From an uncultured Alsobacter sp. (GTDB lineage: Bacteria; Pseudomonadota; Alphaproteobacteria; Rhizobiales; Beijerinckiaceae), in contig NZ_CAMFHB010000003.1 of assembly GCF_945952055.1 (NCBI RefSeq), positions 1 through 64,000 of the forward strand: a DNA stretch of 64,000 bases, given 5' to 3'. Positions 48,890-58,311 of this stretch are shown one piece after another (the stretch's first letter is position 1; every line of letters starts with the position of its first letter). The translations under genes were made by a program, and so were the position numbers. The notes below the pieces were generated by a model, which made no database searches, was not told where the DNA came from, and worked only from the letters and a program-made list of their open reading frames with translations.

Positions 48890-49023
48890 AGATGGTGGCT
48901 TTAGCCACAGATGCTGGGCAAGCCGTAGAGGAGCCCCGTCGGAGGACGCAAGGTCGCGCCGCTATCGGCCGCGGGGCCTCGTCAACCGCATCTTAATACG
49001 GATCCGAAACGATCGGGTCCGCG

Positions 49024-49374
49024 ATGACCCTCACCTTGCGCCCCTCACAGGCTCTCCGCCTCTGGCACGACGTCACGCTCGACCTCGTGCGCGACGGTGA
49101 GCAGGACCTTTCGGCGCGCCAGACGGCCATTCTGCTCACCATCTATCTCGAGGCGCCGCCGCACACGGTCCGTGGGCTCGCCGCCAAGCTCGGGGTGACG
49201 AAGCCCGCCATCACCCGGGCGCTCGACACCATGGGCAAGATGGAGCTCGTGTCCCGCCGGCGAGACGAGGTGGACAGGCGCAACGTCATCGTGCAACGAA
49301 CCGTCAAGGGCGCCCTCTATGTCGAGCGCCTCGGCGACCTCGTCGTCGCCCGCACACGGGACCTGCCGCGATGA
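49024..49374 (+). CDS. MarR-family transcriptional regulator
   Basis: The 116-residue protein has a winged helix-turn-helix (LSARQTAILLTIYLEAPPHT, then VRGLAAKLGVTKPAITRALD) and wing RRRDEVDRRNVI. It is shorter than classical MarR, lacking part of the dimerisation helices. It overlaps the NlpC/P60 gene by four bases, so the two are translationally coupled; it may regulate this unit. The inducer is unknown. Confidence 0.87.
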   Translation: MTLTLRPSQALRLWHDVTLDLVRDGEQDLSARQTAILLTIYLEAPPHTVRGLAAKLGVTKPAITRALDTMGKMELVSRRRDEVDRRNVIVQRTVKGALYVERLGDLVVARTRDLPR

Positions 49375-50237
49375 CCACCCTGCCGCCCGGCCTCGATCGC
49401 CGCCTCACGCCGGCCCGCCCGGACCTCGCCGCCGCAAGCCTGCGCGGCATCGTCCAGGCGTCGGAGTTCGTCGAAGGCAGGCCGATGCGGGTGCTGGAGA
49501 GCGTGGCCGCGCTGCGTCGCCATCCGGCGCCCGATGCGCCGCTCGACACCGAGGCCCTGCACGGCGAGACGGTGACCGTCTACGAGATGACCGACGAGGG
49601 CTGGGCCTGGGGCCAGATCGACCGCGACGGCTATGTCGGCTGGCTGCCGTCCGGCGCGCTGATCGCCGGCGTCCGGCAGCCGACGCACCGCGTGTCGGTG
49701 CTGCGGACGTTTCTCTATCCGGGCCCGTCCATCAAGCTGCCGCCTGTCATGGCGTTGTCGCTGGGCAGCACGGTCACCGTGCTGCGCGAGGACGGCCGCT
49801 TCGCCATCACCGACCAGGGCGCCATCGTCGCCGGCCATCTCGTGCCCGTGGGGCGCCACGAGACCGACTTCGTCGCGGTGGCCGAGCGCTTCGTCGGCGT
49901 GCCGTACCTGTGGGGCGGCAAGACCAGCCTCGGCCTCGACTGCTCGGGTCTCGCGCAGCTGTCCCTGGCCGCCGCCGGCGTCGCGGCGCCGCGCGACAGC
50001 GACATGCAGGAGGCTTGCGTCGGCACGTCGCTGCCGGTCGGCGAGGCGATGCAGGACCTGCGTCGCGGCGACCTCCTGTTCTGGAAGGGTCACGTCGGCA
50101 TCATGCAGGACCGCGACCGGCTCCTGCACGCCAACGGGCATCACATGCTGGTCGTCAGCGAACCGGTGGCAGAGGCCTGCGAGCGGATCCAGGCCAAGGA
50201 CGGCGGGCCGGTGACGAGCGTGCGGCGGCTCGGGTAG
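49371..50237 (+). CDS. NlpC/P60 cell-wall peptidase with SH3 domains
   Basis: The 288-residue protein has an N-terminal pair of bacterial SH3-like modules (about residues 40-145). A C40 peptidase domain follows, with catalytic Cys191 in LDCSGLAQ, His241 in GHVGIMQD and His253 in LLHANGHH. The family cuts the gamma-D-Glu-diamino acid bond of murein stem peptides. No signal peptide is visible, so it may recycle imported muropeptides in the cytoplasm. Confidence 0.92.
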   Translation: MTTLPPGLDRRLTPARPDLAAASLRGIVQASEFVEGRPMRVLESVAALRRHPAPDAPLDTEALHGETVTVYEMTDEGWAWGQIDRDGYVGWLPSGALIAGVRQPTHRVSVLRTFLYPGPSIKLPPVMALSLGSTVTVLREDGRFAITDQGAIVAGHLVPVGRHETDFVAVAERFVGVPYLWGGKTSLGLDCSGLAQLSLAAAGVAAPRDSDMQEACVGTSLPVGEAMQDLRRGDLLFWKGHVGIMQDRDRLLHANGHHMLVVSEPVAEACERIQAKDGGPVTSVRRLG

Positions 50238-50269
50238 GGCCGTCGAAGGACGCAGGACCTCGAAGCGTC

Positions 50270-51214
50270 TCAATACCCCGTCGCGGGGTCGACCACGTTT
50301 TCCCACGGCTCGCCCGCCTCGTGCCTTACGATCTGGCGGGCGATGAGCGTGATGATCGCGTCGGCTTCGGACATGGCGGCGTTGTGCGGGGTGATCGTGA
50401 CCTTCGGGTGCGACCAGAAGGGCGAGTCCTCGGGCAGCGGCTCGGTCTGGAAGACGTCGAGCGTGGCGGAGGCCAGGGTGCCGTCGTCGAGGCAGGCGAG
50501 GATGTCGTCTTCGACCTGAAGTCCGCCGCGGCCGGCATTGATCAGGTGGGGACCGCCGACGCGGCCGTCGCGGGCCAGTCCCCGCAGCACCGCGCCGTCG
50601 ACCATGCCGGCGGTGTCCGGCGTCAGCGGCAGCAGCACCACGAGGATGTCGGTGCGGGCGAGGAAGGCCGGGAGCTGCTCGGGGCCGGCGAAGGTCGCGA
50701 TGCCTTCGACCGTCTTCGGGCTGCGGCTCCAGCCGGCCACGTCGAAGCCCATCATGCGCAGCTTGAAGGCGGCGTCCTGGCCCAGGACGCCCAGGCCCAT
50801 GAGCCCGACGCGGACCTTCGCCGCCGGCGGCTGGTCGAGGTCGTCCTCCCAGCGGCGCTCGGCCTGCTGGGCCATATAGCGCATCTGCTGGCGCAGGATC
50901 TTCAGGCAGTGCAGCACGACGTACTCGCTCATGCGCGCCGTGAGGTCGGGATCGACCACGCGCAGGATCGGCACCTCGGGCAGGCGCGGGTCCGTCATGA
51001 GATGATCGACGCCGGCGCCCAGCGAGAACACGGCCGAGAGGTTGGGCAGGCCCGCGAGCGCCCCGGCCGGGTGCTTCCAGGCCACGGCGTAGTCGACCGC
51101 CCTCCTGTCGAAGGGCTCGCCGTGCCGCACGATCTCGCGCTCGGGCATGATGCGTTCGAGCGCCTTGCAGAAGGTTTCGGCCTTGTATCCCTGCACGGCG
51201 ACGAGAATGGACAT
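50270..51214 (-). CDS. ghrA: Glyoxylate/hydroxypyruvate reductase A
   Basis: The 314-residue 2-hydroxyacid dehydrogenase reduces glyoxylate or hydroxypyruvate with NADPH. The nucleotide site GLMGLGVLGQDAAFKL, the catalytic Arg in INAGRGG, and the His of TPHNAA are visible. The sequence is shorter at the start than typical D-lactate types, as in E. coli GhrA. It is 62 bp downstream of deoA on the same strand and may be read with the nucleoside operon. Confidence 0.9.
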   Translation of the reverse strand: MSILVAVQGYKAETFCKALERIMPEREIVRHGEPFDRRAVDYAVAWKHPAGALAGLPNLSAVFSLGAGVDHLMTDPRLPEVPILRVVDPDLTARMSEYVVLHCLKILRQQMRYMAQQAERRWEDDLDQPPAAKVRVGLMGLGVLGQDAAFKLRMMGFDVAGWSRSPKTVEGIATFAGPEQLPAFLARTDILVVLLPLTPDTAGMVDGAVLRGLARDGRVGGPHLINAGRGGLQVEDDILACLDDGTLASATLDVFQTEPLPEDSPFWSHPKVTITPHNAAMSEADAIITLIARQIVRHEAGEPWENVVDPATGY

Positions 51215-51276
51215 GCCTCAGACCTGCTCCTGAACGAAGTGCGTCGCCGCATCATAAAATGACGCGAGCGTCGCTG

Positions 51277-52623
51277 TCAGGCCCGGCCTGCATCCTCGGC
51301 CGCCGCGAAGCGAGCCATCACGACCGCACCTGTCTCGACCTCGGCGTCCCCGACGGTGTAGGCGGCCCGCAGGGCCGCCGCGGCAGCGTCCGCCGCGGCC
51401 TCGCTGCGGGCGTGGACCACGCCGAGCGGGGCATGGGGCCCGACCGCGTCGCCGAGACCGGCGAGCGCGCTGAAGCCGACGGCGTGGTCGATCGAATCCT
51501 GGGCCCGCACGCGACCGCCGCCGAGACCCACCACCGCGACGCCGATGCTGCGCGCGTTGCAGGCGGAGACGAAGCCGTCCTTTTCGGGAAGCACGTCGCG
51601 GACGACCGGAGCCGCCGCGAGGTGCCGGTCCGGCTGCTCGACGAAGTCGGACGGACCGCCGAGCGCGCTCACCATGCGTCCGAACGTCTCGGCCGCGCGG
51701 CCGGTGTTCACGGCCGCGTCGATCTGCGCCCAGCCGTCCTCGATGGTCTCCGCCAGCCCCCCCAGCAGGAGCATCTCGCCGCCGAGCGCCACGACGGCCT
51801 CGTGCAGGCGCGGGTCGCGATGCGCGCCCGTGAGGTAGGAAACGGCGTTCTTCACCTCCACCGCATTGCCTGCGGCACTCGCCAGCGGCTCGCTCATGGC
51901 CGTGATCAGGGCCGTCGTCGGCAGGCCGGCGCCGGTCGCGACCATGGCCAGGCTCTCGGCCAGTTCGGCCGCGTCGTCGGGCGTTTCCATGAAGGCGCCG
52001 CTGCCGCACTTCACGTCCATGACGAGGCCGGCGAGCCCGGCCGCGAGCTTCTTGGAGAGGATCGAGGCGGTGATCAGTGGGATCGACTCCACCGTCGCCG
52101 TCACGTCGCGGATGCCGTAGAAGCGCTTGTCGGCGGGGGCGAGGTCCGCCGTCTGGCCGATGATGGCGCAGCCGACATCCGCCACGACCTTGCGGAACAG
52201 GGCATTGTCGGGCTGCGAGACGTAGCCCGGGATCGAGTCCAGCTTGTCCAGCGTGCCGCCGGTGTGGCCGAGGCCGCGGCCGGAGATCATCGGCACGAAA
52301 CCGCCGCAGGCGGCCACGGCCGGGGCCAGCATGAGGCTGACATTGTCGCCGATGCCGCCCGTCGAATGCTTGTCCAGGACGGGCCCGGGCAGGTCGGGCC
52401 AGGCGAGGGTGGTCCCCGAGGCCACCATGGCCCTCGTCAGGGCCACGCGCTCGTCGAGCGTCATGCCGCGGAAGAACACGGCCATGGCGAAGGCGGCGAC
52501 CTGGCCCTCGGTCACGGACTGGTCCGTGAGGCCGCGGATCATGAAGGCGATCTCGTCGTCGGTGAGCGCCGCGCCGTCGCGCTTGCGGCGGATGATCTCC
52601 TGGGGGAGCAGTGGGCCGGCCAT
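51277..52623 (-). CDS. deoA: Thymidine phosphorylase
   Basis: The 448-residue enzyme splits thymidine or deoxyuridine with phosphate to give base and deoxyribose-1-phosphate. The phosphate-binding KHSTGGIGDNVS and the VDKLDS-like SGRGLGHTGGTLDKLDSIPG are diagnostic. It overlaps nothing but starts one base after the deoC stop, so it is the last gene of the tight salvage cluster. ATG 52623 is the only good start. Confidence 0.94.
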   Translation of the reverse strand: MAGPLLPQEIIRRKRDGAALTDDEIAFMIRGLTDQSVTEGQVAAFAMAVFFRGMTLDERVALTRAMVASGTTLAWPDLPGPVLDKHSTGGIGDNVSLMLAPAVAACGGFVPMISGRGLGHTGGTLDKLDSIPGYVSQPDNALFRKVVADVGCAIIGQTADLAPADKRFYGIRDVTATVESIPLITASILSKKLAAGLAGLVMDVKCGSGAFMETPDDAAELAESLAMVATGAGLPTTALITAMSEPLASAAGNAVEVKNAVSYLTGAHRDPRLHEAVVALGGEMLLLGGLAETIEDGWAQIDAAVNTGRAAETFGRMVSALGGPSDFVEQPDRHLAAAPVVRDVLPEKDGFVSACNARSIGVAVVGLGGGRVRAQDSIDHAVGFSALAGLGDAVGPHAPLGVVHARSEAAADAAAAALRAAYTVGDAEVETGAVVMARFAAAEDAGRA

Positions 52624-52624
52624 G

Positions 52625-53398
52625 TCAGTATCCACCCTTTGCCGGGGCGGCCGGCGCCGCGCCGTCGATCGCGGCGAGGAGGGCGCCATGCAGGCTGCTG
52701 GCGCCGATGCGGAAGGTCGCCGGCGTCGCCCAGCCGCGACCCATGACGTCCTCGGCGAGCCCCAGGTAGAGCGTCGCGTCGGCCAGCGTGCGGATGCCGC
52801 CCGAGGCCTTGAAGCCCACGGGGCGCCCCACCTCGCGGATCACGGCGAGCATTGCCTTGGCAGCCTCCGGGGTCGCCGAGACCGGGATCTTGCCCGTCGA
52901 GGTCTTGAGGAAGTCGGCGCCGGCCGCCACCGCGAGCCGGCTCGCGGCGGCGATCGCCATGGCGTCGGGGAAGGCGCCGGTTTCCAGGATCACTTTCAGT
53001 GGCCGCTCGTCGCCGATCACGCCCTTGGCCTCGCGCACCATGTCGGCCGCCAGGTTCGCGTCACCGCGCAGGAAGGCCTTGTAGGGCAGGACGAGGTCGA
53101 TCTCGTCGGCCCCGTCGTGCAGGGCCTCGCCGATGTCGTCGAGCACGCGCTCGAGATCCTCGCCGCCGGCGGGGAAATTGACGACGGTGGCGATGCGGAT
53201 GCCTTCCTCGGCCAGGGCCCGCTTGGCCTCGCCGACGAATTGCGGCCACAGGCACACCGCGGCGACCTTGCCGTGGGGATCGACCGCCTTGGCGCAGAGG
53301 GCCTTGATGTCGGCCGGTCCGCAGCTGCTCTCCAGGTTGGTGAGATCGAGCAGGCCCAGGAGGCGGCGCGCCAGCGCGGCGTTTTCGTCAGGAGACAT
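52625..53398 (-). CDS. deoC: Deoxyribose-phosphate aldolase
   Basis: The 257-residue class I aldolase converts deoxyribose-5-phosphate to acetaldehyde and glyceraldehyde-3-phosphate. Schiff-base Lys165 is in FLKTSTGK, and catalytic Asp101 is in EIDLVLPYKAF. It overlaps punA by 11 bp. The isomerisation step needed before it (deoxyribose-1- to 5-phosphate, DeoB) has no gene here. Confidence 0.95.
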   Translation of the reverse strand: MSPDENAALARRLLGLLDLTNLESSCGPADIKALCAKAVDPHGKVAAVCLWPQFVGEAKRALAEEGIRIATVVNFPAGGEDLERVLDDIGEALHDGADEIDLVLPYKAFLRGDANLAADMVREAKGVIGDERPLKVILETGAFPDAMAIAAASRLAVAAGADFLKTSTGKIPVSATPEAAKAMLAVIREVGRPVGFKASGGIRTLADATLYLGLAEDVMGRGWATPATFRIGASSLHGALLAAIDGAAPAAPAKGGY

Positions 53399-54203
53399 CG
53401 TCGAGGCCCTTCACGAAGGAGAGCAGCAGGCGGCGCAGGGCGATGCCCGCGGTCGCCGCGACCTCCTTGGTTTCCGTATGCGACGGCGCCTGGACTTCGA
53501 GGCCCGCGCCGTAGTTGGTGACGATCGACACGGCCAGCACGTCGATGCCGAAGCGCCGGGCAAGGATGGTCTCCGGGACGGTGGACATGCCGACGAGGTC
53601 GGCGCCCAGCATGCGCACCATCTTGATCTCGGCCGGCGTCTCGAAGGACGGGCCCGACATCCAGCAATAGATGCCTTCGTGAACCCGCACGCCGGCCGTG
53701 GCCGCGGCCCGCTTGAGGCGCTTGCGCAGGCGCTGCGAATAGGCGTCGTTCATGGGCACGAAGCGCCCGTCCTCGCGGTCGCCGATCAGCGGGTTGGTGC
53801 CCGACATGTTGATGTGGTCGGCGATGATGCAGAGCTGGCCCGGCTGGATGTCGCGCGTCAGCGATCCGGCCGCGTTGGTCAGGACCAGCGTGCTCACGCC
53901 GATCCGGCGCAGCGTCTCGATCGGCGTGCGCATCACGGCCGGGTCGCCGGTCTCGTAGTAGTGGGCGCGGCCCTGCAGCACCGCGACGCGGCGCGAGTCC
54001 AGCCTGCCCACCACGAGGCGCCCGGCGTGGCCGGAGACGTTGCCGTGCGGGAAGCCCGGAATGTCCGCATAGGGGATGACCACCGGGTCGACGACGGCCT
54101 CGGCGAAGCCGCCGAGACCCGTGCCCAGCACCACGGCGAGATCCACCGGTCCCCCGATCAGGGGCTCCAGGTAGGCAGCGGCCTGTTCGGCGGTAGCGGT
54201 CAT
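53388..54203 (-). CDS. punA: Purine-nucleoside phosphorylase
   Basis: The 271-residue trimeric-type PNP cleaves purine (deoxy)nucleosides. Signatures are VVLGTGLGGFAEAV, GRAHYYETGD, TNAAGSL and the purine-site SGPSFETPAEIKM. It is 22 bp downstream of cdd and overlaps deoC. It supplies (deoxy)ribose-1-phosphate and free bases. Confidence 0.94.
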   Translation of the reverse strand: MTATAEQAAAYLEPLIGGPVDLAVVLGTGLGGFAEAVVDPVVIPYADIPGFPHGNVSGHAGRLVVGRLDSRRVAVLQGRAHYYETGDPAVMRTPIETLRRIGVSTLVLTNAAGSLTRDIQPGQLCIIADHINMSGTNPLIGDREDGRFVPMNDAYSQRLRKRLKRAAATAGVRVHEGIYCWMSGPSFETPAEIKMVRMLGADLVGMSTVPETILARRFGIDVLAVSIVTNYGAGLEVQAPSHTETKEVAATAGIALRRLLLSFVKGLDDVS

Positions 54204-54225
54204 GGATCCGTTCCGATCTCTTGTT

Positions 54226-54654
54226 TCAGTCTGGTGCAGGCTCGCTGGCCATCGCCTTGGGACCGAAGGCCAGCGGCAACAACTCCCCGGCAGTAGAACG
54301 ACGCCGCCGTCCGTGCAAGTCGCCGGCCCACACGGCCGCGTGCGGTCCGCCGAACTCCATGATGCGCTGGCGGCACCCGCCGCAGGGCGTCACCAGTTCG
54401 CCCCCGTCGGCGAGCACCGCGATCTCGACGATGTCCCTGTCGCCGCCGGCCACCATCGCCGCGATGGCGCCCGCCTCGGCGCAGGTGCCCACCGGATAGG
54501 AGGCGTTCTCCACGTTCACGCCGGCATAGATGCGGCCCGACGGCGTCCGGATCGCGGCGGCGACCTTGTAGTGGGAATAGGGCACGTAGGCCCGGTCCCA
54601 GATCTCGAAGGCGGCGTCGAAGAGATCCTCGGGAGCCGTCTGCGCGTCAGCCAT
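54226..54654 (-). CDS. cdd: Cytidine deaminase
   Basis: The 142-residue zinc enzyme deaminates cytidine and deoxycytidine to uridines. Zinc ligands Cys58 (TCAE), Cys91 and Cys94 (PCGGC) mark the short tetrameric type, with catalytic Glu60. Two bases separate it from the permease stop. It prepares pyrimidine nucleosides for the phosphorylase. Confidence 0.95.
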   Translation of the reverse strand: MADAQTAPEDLFDAAFEIWDRAYVPYSHYKVAAAIRTPSGRIYAGVNVENASYPVGTCAEAGAIAAMVAGGDRDIVEIAVLADGGELVTPCGGCRQRIMEFGGPHAAVWAGDLHGRRRRSTAGELLPLAFGPKAMASEPAPD

Positions 54655-54656
54655 GA

Positions 54657-55628
54657 TCAGCGTTCCTTCACGTAGGGCAGGCCGGACGCCCGCGGCGGGA
54701 TCGCGCGGCCGATGAAGCCCGCCAGCAGCACCACCGTCAGCGCGTAGGGAAGGGCCTGGATCGCCTGGACGGGAACCTGTCCGATCCCCGGCACCACGAC
54801 GCCCTGCAGGCGGATGGACACGGCGTCGAGCAGGCCGAAGAGCAGGCAGGTGGCGAGCGCCGGCCAGGCCCGCCACTTGGCGAAGATCAGCGCGGCCAGC
54901 GCGATGAAGCCCTTGCCCGCGGTCATCTGCGTGAGGAACCCGGCCGCCTGCGCCACCGACAGGTAGGCGCCGCCCAGGCCGCACAGGACGCCGGCCAGCA
55001 CCACGGCGGTGTAGCGCAGGCCCATGACCGAGATGCCCGCCGTGTCGACGGCGGCGGGGTTCTCGCCCACGGCACGCAGCCGCAGCCCGAAGCGCGTCCG
55101 GGCCAGGACCCAGGCGGTGAGGACGGTGGCCAGCACCGCGATGTAGACGAGCACCGTGTGGCCGGAGATCACGTCGGCATAAAGTGGCCCGACGATCGGT
55201 ACGCCGCGGATCGCATCCGCGCCCGGCAGCGTGATCGGCTCGAAGCGTGCCGCTCCTTCCAGCGGCGGGGTGCGTCCGCCCTGCTTGTACCAGGCATTGC
55301 CCACGAGCGCCGTGAGCCCGACCGCCAGCATGTTCACCGCGACGCCGGAGACGATCTGGTTGCCGCGCTGGCTGATGGCGGCGAAGCCGTGCACCAGCGC
55401 GAAGGCCGTCGAGACGAGGATGCCCGCGCCGAGGCCCGCCCACGCATTGCCCGTGGCATGGGCCGCGGCGGCGCCGGCAAAGGCGGCCACGAGCATCTTG
55501 CCCTCGAGCCCGATGTCGACGACGCCCGAGCGCTCGGACCAGAGGCCGGCGAGGCACGCGAACAGCAGGGGGACGGCAAGCCGGACGCCGCTGTCGAAGA
55601 CGGCGATGCCCGTGGAGAGCCAATCCAT
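54657..55628 (-). CDS. Nucleoside ABC transporter permease, second subunit
   Basis: The 323-residue permease has about eight helices and the BPD_transp_2 fold: GIAVFDSGVRLAVPLLFACL, GLEGKMLVAAFAGA and VVDIGLE-like motifs. It is the YufQ/NupQ-type partner. It starts one base after the stop of the first permease, so both form the channel. Co-operonic with the ATPase, binding protein and salvage enzymes. Confidence 0.9.
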   Translation of the reverse strand: MDWLSTGIAVFDSGVRLAVPLLFACLAGLWSERSGVVDIGLEGKMLVAAFAGAAAAHATGNAWAGLGAGILVSTAFALVHGFAAISQRGNQIVSGVAVNMLAVGLTALVGNAWYKQGGRTPPLEGAARFEPITLPGADAIRGVPIVGPLYADVISGHTVLVYIAVLATVLTAWVLARTRFGLRLRAVGENPAAVDTAGISVMGLRYTAVVLAGVLCGLGGAYLSVAQAAGFLTQMTAGKGFIALAALIFAKWRAWPALATCLLFGLLDAVSIRLQGVVVPGIGQVPVQAIQALPYALTVVLLAGFIGRAIPPRASGLPYVKER

Positions 55629-55629
55629 C

Positions 55630-56730
55630 TCAGGCCCCCTTTCGCCGCGCGAAGAACTGGGCGAGCGGCCGGCGGAAGATGCCGTCGAGCGCGCCCGCGA
55701 ACAGGATCACGAGGCCCGATATCGTCACGATCATGTCGCGCGTGATCGCCGGGCGCTCGAAGGCGAGCTCGGTACCGCCCTGGTAGAGCACGCCGAAGAG
55801 GATCGAGGCGAGCACGATGCCCAGCGGGTGCGACCGGCCCATCAGGGCCACGGCGATGCCGATGAAGCCCGCGCCCGCGGTGAACTCGAGCAGGAGCCGC
55901 TCCTGCACGCCCATGATCTCGTTGACCGCGACGAGGCCGGCGAGCGCGCCGGAGATCAGCATCGCGATGACGGTGATCCGCGCGATCGGGATGCCGGCAT
56001 AGACCGCAGCCGTGGGGTTGGCGCCGACGGTGCGGATGGCATAGCCCAGCCGCGTGCGCCAGATCACGACCCACATCAGCACGGCCATCGCCAGCGCCAG
56101 GACGAAGGACAGGTTCAGCGGCGAGGCGGGCACCGGAAAGCCCAGCCCCTGCAGGACCACGTGCATGAAGGGGATGTGCGAGGCGGCGGGAAACGGGCGC
56201 GTCTCGGGCGCCATGGAGCCCGCCCGCCCCATCACGTTGACGAGCAGATACACGATGAGGGCCGACGCCAGCATGTTGAACATGATCGTCGTGATGACGA
56301 TGTGGCTGCCGCGCTTGGCCTGCAGGTAGGCGGGGATGAGGGCCCAGGCCGCGCCGAAGGCGGCGGAGGCCAGGATGCCGAGCGGGGCGAGGAGCCAGCC
56401 GGGCAGGCCTTCCAGGTTCAGGCAGACGAGCGCCGCGCCGAGCCCGCCCAGCGTGGCCTGCCCCTCTCCGCCGATGTTGAAGAGCCCGGCATGGTAGGCG
56501 ACCGCCACGGCCAGGCCCGTGAAGATGAAGTTGGTGGCGTAGTAGAGCGTGAAGCCGATGCCTTCGCCGCTGCCGAGCGCGCCGCGCAGCAGCAGGGCCG
56601 TGGCCTGGAGCGGGTTTTCGCCGATGGCCAGGACCACCAGACCGGCGACGAAGAACGCGGCCACCACCGCGAGCATCGGCACCAGGACGAGGTCGACCCA
56701 GCGCGGCAGTTCGATCGGGGCCGCGCTCAT
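55630..56730 (-). CDS. Nucleoside ABC transporter permease, first subunit
   Basis: The 366-residue YufP/NupP-type permease has about nine helices. The signature NIGGEGQATLGGLGAALVCL and FNMLASALIVYLL are typical of BMP-linked nucleoside importers. The ATG overlaps the ATPase stop (ATGA). The start at 56730 excludes an extension that only shadows the ATPase. Confidence 0.9.
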   Translation of the reverse strand: MSAAPIELPRWVDLVLVPMLAVVAAFFVAGLVVLAIGENPLQATALLLRGALGSGEGIGFTLYYATNFIFTGLAVAVAYHAGLFNIGGEGQATLGGLGAALVCLNLEGLPGWLLAPLGILASAAFGAAWALIPAYLQAKRGSHIVITTIMFNMLASALIVYLLVNVMGRAGSMAPETRPFPAASHIPFMHVVLQGLGFPVPASPLNLSFVLALAMAVLMWVVIWRTRLGYAIRTVGANPTAAVYAGIPIARITVIAMLISGALAGLVAVNEIMGVQERLLLEFTAGAGFIGIAVALMGRSHPLGIVLASILFGVLYQGGTELAFERPAITRDMIVTISGLVILFAGALDGIFRRPLAQFFARRKGA

Positions 56731-58265
56731 GCGGCCTCCGCCCGTTCGTCCACGCCCGCCATCAGCAGGCCGAGGTCGCGCTCGTCGGTGTCCTGCGGCC
56801 GCCGCTCGCCCGTGATGCGGCCGCCGCACATCACGACGATCCGATCGGACAGGGCCATGATCTCCTCGAGCTCCACCGACACGAGCAGCACCGCGACCCC
56901 TTCGTCGCGCAGTGCGACCAGGCGGCGATGGATGAACTCGATGGCGCCGATGTCGACGCCGCGGGTCGGCTGGCCGACGAGCAGGACGCGCGGCTGGCGT
57001 TCGATCTCCCGGGCCAGAACGAGCTTCTGCTGGTTGCCGCCGGAGAATTTCGCCGTCTTGAGGAGCGGCGCGCGGGGACGCACGTCGTAGTCCTCCATCT
57101 TCTTCGCCGTGTCGGCGACCACGCCGGCGCGGTCCATGATGACGCCCGAGCCGTAGCGGTCTTCCTGCTGGAAGCCGAGGATGGCGCTTTCGCAGGCTTC
57201 GAACGGCGGGACGAGGCCCATGCGCAGCCTGTCCTCCGGAACGTGCAGCAGTCCGCGGCCGCGCAGCTTGTGCGGGTCGAGCTCGTCTGCGGCGAGCGGC
57301 GTTCCGTCGACGAGGATGCGGCCGGCGGCCAGCGGCCGCATGCCGGCGAGCGCCTCGAGCAGTTCGCTCTGCCCGTTGCCGGCGATCCCGGCGATGCCGA
57401 CGATTTCGCCGCCGCGCAGCGACAGGCTGACATTGTCCACGCGGGGCGTGCCCTGGCCGTCGCGCACGGTCATGCCCTCGGCCGCGAGCCGCACCGCGCC
57501 CGGCGAGGCGGGCGCCTTGTCGACCCGCAACAGCACGCGCCGTCCCACCATCAGCTCCGCCAGCTGGGAGGGGGAGGTCCCGCTGGTCGGCACCGTCGCG
57601 ACCATCTCGCCGCGCCGCATCACCGACACCATGTCCGTGACGGCCATGATCTCCCGCAGCTTGTGGGTGATCAGGATGACCGTCTTGCCCTCCGAGGCGA
57701 GGATCTTGAGGAGGCGGAAGAGCGCGTCGGCCTCCTCCGGCGTCAGCACCGCGGTCGGCTCGTCGAGGATGAGGATGTCGGCGCCGCGCACCAGCGCCTT
57801 GAGGATCTCCACGCGCTGCTGGAGCCCCACCGGCAGGTCGCCGACGATGGCGTCGGGATCGATGACGAGGCCGTAGTCGCGCCCGAGCCGGTCGAGTTCG
57901 GCCCGCAGGCGCCGGGCCCCGCCGGCCAGCAGGGCACCGCCCTCGGCGCCGAGCATCACGTTGTCGAGAACCGTCAGGGGTTCCACGAGCATGAAGTGCT
58001 GGTGGACCATGCCGATGCCGGCCGCGATGGCCTCGCGGGGCGCGCGGATGTTCACGGGTCGCCCGGCAACGCGGATCTCGCCCGCGTCGGCCTCGTAGAA
58101 CCCGTAGAGGATGGACATCAGGGTCGACTTGCCGGCGCCGTTTTCGCCGACGATGCCGTGAATCGAGCCGGCGGCGACAACGAGGTCCACGGCCTTGTTG
58201 GCGTGGACCTCGCCGAAGCGCTTGTCGATGCCGGCGAGCGCGATGGCTGGCGGCCTGCCGGTCAT
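56727..58265 (-). CDS. Nucleoside ABC transporter ATPase, duplicated domains
   Basis: The 512-residue protein has two ABC domains in tandem (YufO/NupO type). The first has Walker A GENGAGKST and the LSVGLQQR-like region DLPVGLQQRVEILKAL; the second has GIAGNGQSEL in place of a strict Walker A and the signature FSGGNQQKLVLARE. Loss of the second P-loop consensus is usual in this family. It powers the two permeases. Confidence 0.93.
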   Translation of the reverse strand: MTGRPPAIALAGIDKRFGEVHANKAVDLVVAAGSIHGIVGENGAGKSTLMSILYGFYEADAGEIRVAGRPVNIRAPREAIAAGIGMVHQHFMLVEPLTVLDNVMLGAEGGALLAGGARRLRAELDRLGRDYGLVIDPDAIVGDLPVGLQQRVEILKALVRGADILILDEPTAVLTPEEADALFRLLKILASEGKTVILITHKLREIMAVTDMVSVMRRGEMVATVPTSGTSPSQLAELMVGRRVLLRVDKAPASPGAVRLAAEGMTVRDGQGTPRVDNVSLSLRGGEIVGIAGIAGNGQSELLEALAGMRPLAAGRILVDGTPLAADELDPHKLRGRGLLHVPEDRLRMGLVPPFEACESAILGFQQEDRYGSGVIMDRAGVVADTAKKMEDYDVRPRAPLLKTAKFSGGNQQKLVLAREIERQPRVLLVGQPTRGVDIGAIEFIHRRLVALRDEGVAVLLVSVELEEIMALSDRIVVMCGGRITGERRPQDTDERDLGLLMAGVDERAEAA

Positions 58266-58311
58266 GCCGGGACTCCGATGGCGGGGCGGGTGGCCCCGCC
58301 CCGGTCGAGCA